A stretch of 64,000 bases of DNA, from NCBI GenBank assembly GCA_027920525.1, contig CP115858.1, positions 3,038,001 to 3,102,000 on the forward strand. The letters are read 5' to 3'. Below, piece after piece: positions 59,178-64,000 of the stretch. Below the pieces are notes generated by a model. The model made no database searches. It was not told where the DNA came from and saw only the letters and a list, made by a program, of their open reading frames with translations. Source of the stretch: Chryseobacterium daecheongense (lineage in GTDB: Bacteria > Bacteroidota > Bacteroidia > Flavobacteriales > Weeksellaceae). Within the stretch, counting starts at the first letter, position 1; each line of letters opens with the position of its first letter. Made by a program: the position numbers and the translations under genes.

Positions 59178-59811
59178 AGTATTTTTTTTGTGATTAAAAA
59201 CTCAATTAAAAGGATATTAGGAATCCAACCAAGCCAGGCAATGATCTGATATACATCCATCGGATTTGGATGAAATAAATATACAATAATAACTTTCCAC
59301 ATTCTTAAAGTAATAGCAGATAGTGTCAATGCAAAACTTCTCCACATCCATTGCTTATGGAGGAGGAATTTTTTTTGTTTTGCCAGCTTAAAGGCTTTGA
59401 AGGTCGTAATCCACACAGGATTCCCAGAATAATAAAAGAAAATTTTGAAAGGAATCCTCCATTGGCAAATATACCCATATAAACTCCCGAGGGAGCAGAG
59501 AGGCATAATACCACAAAAATATAGCTCTTTCCTATATTTTTGTGTAGGCTTTTCAAACCGAAATCTTTTCTCAGAATCGCTAAAAAGCCCAGTAACAGTA
59601 CAAATATACTGGTATAAACATGAATGTAGAAGAGGTAAAGATATTCAGGTCTATGACTTACCTCCGTCTGTTTGATCTGTAAAAAGCTTACTTCAGGGCT
59701 TATAGGAATATATTCCAGGGTAATTTGAAGCATAAGCCAAAAGAAATAACCGAATCCTATCATTAAAAGGATTTTAAGAATATTCTGATATTTCTTTTGA
59801 ATTAAAAACAC
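59174..59811 (-). pseudogene. DUF2306 membrane protein gene interrupted by a frameshift
   Basis: A GTG-started frame (59811) encodes four membrane helices up to SKFSFIILGIL. The frame then breaks near 59411-59416, and the continuation lies in another frame: WITTFKAFKLAKQKKFLLHKQWMWRSFALTLSA, which has the DUF2306 motif (HKQWMWRS and later TLRMW). The protein would be continuous if one G were present where TGTGG is read (giving LWWITTFKAF). It is either a sequencing/assembly error or a recent deletion. It overlaps the YARHG gene start by the ATGA. Confidence 0.75.
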
Positions 59812-59845
59812 TGCAATTACATCCTTGTTATAATTGACTAGATAA

Positions 59846-61048
59846 TCATTTCATGTTCAGATCCTGTGCAATCAACCATGCTTCACTCCAGCATGCCTGA
59901 AAATTGAACCCACCCGTTACTGCATCAATATTTAATACTTCACCGGCAATATAAAACCGAGGAAGGATCTTTGAAGACATATTTTTAAAGTTGATTTCTT
60001 TTAAATCCACTCCTCCGGCAGTTACAAATTCATCTTTAAAGGTTGATTTGCCTGTAACCTGAAGTTTTTTAGAGCAGAGACTGATAAGGATCGCTTGCAT
60101 TTCCTTTCCGGAAATATGAGCTACCTGTTTATTGAGATCTATTTTTAAAGTGTCAAGAATTTTCTGCCAGAATCTGTTGGTAACTTCAAATATTTTCGAC
60201 TGACCTATGGTCTTTTTAGGATTGCTGTGTCTGAAGTTTTGAAATATCTCCTCTGCTTCATCTAGTGTTTTTGAAATGAAATTTACTTCAATTTCAAAGT
60301 TATATTTCACCTTTGCCAGATTGATCGCCTCCCAGGCCGAAATTTTCAGTATGGCAGGTCCGGATAATCCCCAATGTGTTATCAGGAGCGGCCCACTTTC
60401 CGCTGTTTTCAACTTTGGTATTGAAACTTCTGCATTTTCAAAGCTGGTTCCTGCAAGGTCTTTCAGAAGATCATTTTTAATGTTGAAAGTAAAAAGTGAG
60501 GGAACAAGGCTAATGATTCTGTGTCCTAAACTTTCTACAATTTTCAGAGATTTTGGAGAGCTTCCTGTAGCATAAATGATGTAATCCGCTACAAGGTCTT
60601 CCGAGCTGGTCTTTACAATGTATCTTTCACCATCCTTTACAATTTCTTTTACAACAGATTTTGTTTTTACATCTATATTTTTCTTTTGGACTTCGTTGAG
60701 AAAAGTATTGATAATTGTTTGTGAAGAATTGCTTTCAGGGAAGATTCTGTTGTCATTTTCTATTTTCAACGAAATATTTCGTTGTTCAAACCATTCCATG
60801 GTGTCTCCGGGCTGAAATTTGGTAAAAACACTTAAAAGTTCTTTGTTCCCACGAGGGTAAAACTGAATCAATTCTTTGGGGTCAAAACAAGCGTGACTTA
60901 CATTACAACGACCTCCTCCTGAGATTTTTACTTTCTGGAGGACATCCGAGTTTTGTTCGAGAATAATAATTTTATATTTGGTTTCGTCAAGGTTGGATGC
61001 ACAGAAAAATCCCGCTGCACCTCCTCCGATAATAATAATTTGTTTCAT
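59846..61048 (-). CDS. HI0933/YhiN-type flavoprotein
   Basis: 400 residues. The FAD-binding N-terminus is GGGAAGFFCA, the middle carries GGGRCNVSHA, and the C-terminus AGEVLNIDAVTGGFNFQACW, the hallmark of the HI0933 family. It is a predicted flavin oxidoreductase of unknown substrate. It diverges from the thioesterase gene, with minus-7 boxes for both in the 112-base gap. Confidence 0.9.
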   Translation of the reverse strand: MKQIIIIGGGAAGFFCASNLDETKYKIIILEQNSDVLQKVKISGGGRCNVSHACFDPKELIQFYPRGNKELLSVFTKFQPGDTMEWFEQRNISLKIENDNRIFPESNSSQTIINTFLNEVQKKNIDVKTKSVVKEIVKDGERYIVKTSSEDLVADYIIYATGSSPKSLKIVESLGHRIISLVPSLFTFNIKNDLLKDLAGTSFENAEVSIPKLKTAESGPLLITHWGLSGPAILKISAWEAINLAKVKYNFEIEVNFISKTLDEAEEIFQNFRHSNPKKTIGQSKIFEVTNRFWQKILDTLKIDLNKQVAHISGKEMQAILISLCSKKLQVTGKSTFKDEFVTAGGVDLKEINFKNMSSKILPRFYIAGEVLNIDAVTGGFNFQACWSEAWLIAQDLNMK

Positions 61049-61081
61049 GTACCTGTAATCTTATGGTGAAGATTATTTTTC

Positions 61082-61089
61082 CAAAAGTA
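61082..61089 (-). promoter_or_regulatory. Minus-7 box for the HI0933-type gene
   Basis: CAAAAGTA on the plus strand, TACTTTTG on the minus strand; 33 bases before the start. Confidence 0.45.
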
Positions 61090-61116
61090 CAATTTTTATA
61101 AACCATCTTATTTGAG

Positions 61117-61124
61117 TATTTTTG
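61117..61124 (+). promoter_or_regulatory. Minus-7 box for the thioesterase gene
   Basis: TATTTTTG, exact TAnnTTTG, 36 bases before the ATG at 61161. Confidence 0.45.
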
Positions 61125-61160
61125 AAGATTATAATTTTATTATTCTAAATACAATTTCAA

Positions 61161-61655
61161 ATGACATTCTACCATACCTTCGAAGTGCGTTGGAGCGATC
61201 TTGACGCCAACAAACACTTAGCAAATTCATCTTATGTGCAGTATTGTGCACAAGCCAGGATGGCTTTTATGACAAAAGAAAAAATGGGAGTTACCCAGTT
61301 GAGTCGATGGGGGATAGGACCTGTTATGCTTCATGAAAGATATTCTTTTTTTAAAGAAATCTATGCTGATCAGACGGTGATCGTGAGTGTGGAAATAGGC
61401 GGTTGCTCGGAAGATTCTTCCATCTACCGTTTTATACACAAATTCTATACTCCGGATGGTGTGCATTGTGCAACGTCTGAAGCTACAGGGGTATGGATTG
61501 ATATGATGCTGAGAAAAATGACCACTCCTCCGGATGATGTTATTGAAGCAATGAATAAATATAAAACACCAGACACTGAAGTTTTAACCAGAGAGGATTT
61601 TAAAAAGTTCCCTTTCCATCCTCATAACATTGATCCTTCAGAGTTTAACAAATAA
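61161..61655 (+). CDS. Acyl-CoA thioesterase (hotdog fold)
   Basis: 164 residues. The catalytic region RWSDLDANKHLANSSYVQY matches the 4HBT-type thioesterases, with the Asp acting on water. Other features (GIGPVMLHERYSFFKEIY, TVIVSVEIGGCSEDSS) fit the fold. Cleaves acyl-CoA or acyl-ACP; chain length unknown. Single gene; an inverted repeat lies before thiL. Confidence 0.9.
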   Translation: MTFYHTFEVRWSDLDANKHLANSSYVQYCAQARMAFMTKEKMGVTQLSRWGIGPVMLHERYSFFKEIYADQTVIVSVEIGGCSEDSSIYRFIHKFYTPDGVHCATSEATGVWIDMMLRKMTTPPDDVIEAMNKYKTPDTEVLTREDFKKFPFHPHNIDPSEFNK

Positions 61656-61657
61656 AT

Positions 61658-61713
61658 GATAATTGATAAATAATCATGGATAAAAGAATATCGAACAGCA
61701 TTTATCAATTATC
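61658..61713. repeat. 14-bp inverted repeat before thiL
   Basis: GATAATTGATAAAT (61658-61671) and its reverse complement (61700-61713), 28 bases apart, with flanking ATAAATGAT copies. AT-only arms; may be a structured RNA element, remnant repeat or weak terminator after the thioesterase gene. Confidence 0.6.
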
Positions 61714-61739
61714 TGTCATCATTTATAAATAAAAAAGAT

Positions 61740-62801
61740 ATGTTTGAAGATAAATCTCAGGAACTAACACCCATTTCCAAATTAGGAGAATTTGGATTGA
61801 TCAAACACTTAACGGAACATTTTCCTTTGTCCAATGAATCTTCGGAGCTTGGAGTTGGAGATGATGCAGCAGTTATCAATCCGGGCGGAAAGAAAGTGGT
61901 CCTTACTACTGATGTATTGGCAGAAGGTGTTCACTTTAATCTGGGGTATGTTCCATTAAAGCATTTAGGATACAAAGCTGTTGTTGTCAATTTAAGTGAT
62001 GTAGCGGCGATGAATGCTACTCCTACACAGATTTTAGTTTCTCTTGCCGTTTCCAACCGGTTTCCTGTAGAAGCTTTAGAGGAAATCTATTCCGGTATAC
62101 AGGCTGCTTGCGTGAGATATAAAGTAGATTTAATAGGAGGAGATACCACCAGTTCTAATACAGGGTTGGTAATGAGTATTACCGCTATAGGAATTGAAGA
62201 TGAAGAGAATCTGGTTAAAAGAAGTGGTGCGAAGCCGAACGATTTATTGGTCGTAAGCGGAGATCTTGGAGGAGCCTATATGGGGTTACAGATTTTAGAA
62301 AGAGAGCATGCCGTTTTCCTGGCAAATCCGAATATGCAGCCGGAAATGGAAGGATACGATTATATTCTGGAAAGACAATTAAAGCCAGAGGCAAGAACAG
62401 ATGTTAAAACGATCCTTAAAGAGCTGGATATAAAACCAACTTCTATGATCGATATTTCTGATGGGCTTGCTTCTGAAATACTGCACCTTTCTGACCAGTC
62501 AAAAGTCGGATTCAGGCTATATGAAGAGAAGATCCCTATGGATAGCCTTACGATCTCAACTGCTGATGAAATGAATTTGAATCCTGTTGTAACAGCATTA
62601 AGTGGAGGTGAAGATTACGAATTATTATTTACAATCGCACCGGCAGATTTTGATAAAATAAAAAACCACCCTGATTTTACGATTATAGGACATGCTGTAG
62701 ATAAGGAGGACGGGAATTTTATGGTGGCCAGAGGTTCCAACCAGTTGATATCGCTTACAGCGCAAGGCTGGGATGCTTTTTTGGGAAACCAGCAGGGATA
62801 A
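61740..62801 (+). CDS. thiL: Thiamine-monophosphate kinase ThiL
   Basis: 353 residues. ThiL makes thiamine diphosphate from the monophosphate. Motifs: GVGDDAAVI (Mg site), LTTDVLAEGVHF, IGGDTTSSNTG, ISDGLASEILHL and SGGEDYELLFT. Ends in a compact C-terminal domain. Single gene with a strong palindromic terminator. No TPP riboswitch is visible before it. Confidence 0.95.
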   Translation: MFEDKSQELTPISKLGEFGLIKHLTEHFPLSNESSELGVGDDAAVINPGGKKVVLTTDVLAEGVHFNLGYVPLKHLGYKAVVVNLSDVAAMNATPTQILVSLAVSNRFPVEALEEIYSGIQAACVRYKVDLIGGDTTSSNTGLVMSITAIGIEDEENLVKRSGAKPNDLLVVSGDLGGAYMGLQILEREHAVFLANPNMQPEMEGYDYILERQLKPEARTDVKTILKELDIKPTSMIDISDGLASEILHLSDQSKVGFRLYEEKIPMDSLTISTADEMNLNPVVTALSGGEDYELLFTIAPADFDKIKNHPDFTIIGHAVDKEDGNFMVARGSNQLISLTAQGWDAFLGNQQG

Positions 62802-62832
62802 TAAAGTAATACTTAATTTTCAATATTGTTAG

Positions 62833-62858
62833 AAGCCACAGTACTAGTACTGTGGCTT
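62833..62858 (+). terminator. 26-bp palindromic terminator of thiL
   Basis: AAGCCACAGTACT and its exact complement meet at 62845/62846 with no unpaired loop as drawn; T-rich TTTTGT follows. Confidence 0.75.
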
Positions 62859-63035
62859 TTGTATCGTATTGCTGCGCTGAGACTAAGCCGCATGAGATCA
62901 TAAATAAGGATAGGAACAAGCGTATGGCATCTATTGGTCATGCAGTTATTTCAGGTCATCACAAGATGTACACACTTAATCAAGTATTTTTTGTTTCGCT
63001 TTTTGAATACACTCTCTTTGTGAAAATTTTACATT

Positions 63036-63944
63036 ATGAAGAAGGGTCTTTTGATTGCCTTTTATGGTTTTACTCATTTAAGTTGCCTGCTCAACGCACA
63101 ATCCGGATTATCCGGAGAATTAAAAACGGAATATATTCCTTATTCAAGTTACATCCGCCCTGAGGATAGTATGAAAACGGATTCCAAAAGTGATTTTAAA
63201 AGAATGGATATAAGCTTCAGCATTCCTCTTTCCATGAAAAAAATAAGTGAAGGAAAAATAAAATCATGGTCATTACTTGTTAATGGATCTTATGCTAAAC
63301 TGTCCCATAAGAACTATGAAACTCATTTATTTCCTGATCAGATGCTGAATGCGCAGGTTGGATTACAGCATATAAGACCTTTGGGTGGAAAATGGAGCAT
63401 GATGGTTACCGCTTCAGCCGGCGTTTATACCGACCTTGAAAATGTAAACTTTGATGATGTTTTAGGCCAGGGAGGTTTATTGTTTATAAAAAACTTTACT
63501 CCTAATCTTGCGCTTGGAGCAGGCCCTGTGCTTACTACTGCATTTGGAGTACCCATGATTATGCCTTGGATCTATTTCGATTGGAAAACGGGAAATAAAA
63601 TCAAATTCAACATCAACTTTCCTGAAGGAATGGAGGCGGGCTATCAGTTTTCAGATAAATTTGCTATCAAGGCAGTCGTTGGATTAAACGGGATGACGGT
63701 AGAAAGGAATAAAGGAGGAAAATCCACGCTGCTTGGCTATCAGCAAATTACAGCAGGGATACGGCCTGAATTACAGATCAGCAAAAATGTAAGTCTACGT
63801 CTTACCGGAGGAACTGCTCTCCTGAGGAGCTTTAGTGAAAATGACCGTAAGATCAAAAGCATATTTAAATCAAAAAAGATGGAAGATCCTCGTTTTGCTT
63901 CCACCTTTTATATGGCTGTTTCTCTTCGCTGGAATCTCCCTTAA
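63036..63944 (+). CDS. DUF6268-like outer-membrane beta-barrel protein
   Basis: 302 residues. A signal peptide (ending LLNAQ) precedes a strand-rich domain with alternating residues and C-terminal aromatic (SLRWNLP). Segments such as WSMMVTASAGVYTDLENVNF, NLALGAGPVLTTAFGVPMIM and IRPELQISKNVSLRLTGG suggest a porin-like barrel of the DUF6268 kind. Function unknown. The 177 bases between the thiL terminator and this gene hold nothing recognisable. Confidence 0.78.
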   Translation: MKKGLLIAFYGFTHLSCLLNAQSGLSGELKTEYIPYSSYIRPEDSMKTDSKSDFKRMDISFSIPLSMKKISEGKIKSWSLLVNGSYAKLSHKNYETHLFPDQMLNAQVGLQHIRPLGGKWSMMVTASAGVYTDLENVNFDDVLGQGGLLFIKNFTPNLALGAGPVLTTAFGVPMIMPWIYFDWKTGNKIKFNINFPEGMEAGYQFSDKFAIKAVVGLNGMTVERNKGGKSTLLGYQQITAGIRPELQISKNVSLRLTGGTALLRSFSENDRKIKSIFKSKKMEDPRFASTFYMAVSLRWNLP

Positions 63945-63945
63945 T

Positions 63946-64000
63946 TTATTTACTTATGAGCTTCTTATAGACTACCTGGTTAAGCAATTCTTCTTTACGG
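63946..64000 (-). CDS. 3' end of a minus-strand gene, cut by the window edge
   Basis: An open frame on the minus strand enters from the right edge and stops at TAA (63946-63948), with the last 17 residues mostly charged (RKEELLNQVVYKKLISK). Too short to identify. Convergent with the barrel gene, two bases after its stop. It could be a chance open frame. Confidence 0.4.
   Translation of the reverse strand, partial: RKEELLNQVVYKKLISK

Noticed and set aside
61656..61739. TPP riboswitch before thiL
   Set aside because: The sequence is an AT-only inverted repeat without the conserved CUGAGA and pyrophosphate-site motifs.
62852..63163. Plus-strand frame of 103 codons before the DUF6268-like gene
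   Set aside because: It starts inside the thiL terminator palindrome, has no recognisable domain, and its end overlaps the signal peptide of the true barrel gene in another frame.
1..64000. CRISPR arrays, prophage or insertion sequences
   Set aside because: No regularly spaced repeats, Cas genes, integrases, intact transposases or phage structural genes were seen on either strand.

Overview
The window looks like a contiguous piece of chromosome from an AT-rich member of the Bacteroidota, class Flavobacteriia, most likely Chryseobacterium or a close relative. The support is: exact or near-exact TAnnTTTG minus-7 boxes in front of many genes instead of sigma70-type promoters; a TonB-dependent receptor with a carboxypeptidase-like N-terminal extension; 2TM-domain histidine kinases; double-glycine bacteriocin-like peptides; and protein sequences of flavobacterial character (AccD without its zinc ribbon, endonuclease III without Fe-S cysteines). 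The genus is an inference from recall of protein families, not from a search. There is no prophage, complete insertion sequence, rRNA operon or CRISPR array.

Layout. 1-6.2 kb: a small membrane protein plus a multi-cysteine radical SAM enzyme, surE with an acetyltransferase, the protease Prc and the lipoprotein SodC. 6.3-14.3 kb: a regulatory island with an AraC/GyrI-type regulator, a TonB-dependent receptor with a secreted partner, a LytS-type kinase ending in a 2TM domain, three stand-alone 2TM proteins, a methyltransferase and a LytTR response regulator. Three promoters here carry the same pair of TCAGT repeats at a fixed distance from the minus-7 box. 14.7-24.4 kb: mnmA, an outer-membrane barrel, a Crp/Fnr regulator, clpC and three glycosyltransferases around sufE. 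24.4-29.7 kb: an orphan module with a DUF4280 (PAAR-like) protein, a 928-residue unknown protein, a lipoprotein and an unknown upstream protein, beside two identical tRNA-Val genes. 30-44.5 kb: folC, a TolC-family protein, a SprT-like protease, mannose-1-phosphate guanylyltransferase, bcp, nth, a DUF885 lipoprotein, exbB-exbD-tonB and an SpmA/SpmB-type membrane protein. 44.5-55.6 kb: accD, fbaA, nadK, a TrmH-type methyltransferase, bestrophin, a cupin protein and mutS. 55.6-64 kb: two paralogous double-glycine Cys-rich peptides facing two exported thioredoxin-fold proteins, then a YARHG lipoprotein, a frameshifted DUF2306 gene, an HI0933-type flavoprotein, a thioesterase, thiL and a DUF6268-like barrel.

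How parts fit together. ExbB/ExbD/TonB would energise receptors such as the one at 7.3 kb, and the kinase/LytTR pair probably controls that receptor through the shared direct repeats. The glycosyltransferases and guanylyltransferase point to surface glycan synthesis. Most other genes are housekeeping. The best candidates for something not yet described are the paired Cys-rich peptides with their redox neighbours, the LytTR-type promoter architecture with its 2TM proteins, the DUF4280 module, and the tetraether-synthase-like radical SAM protein.
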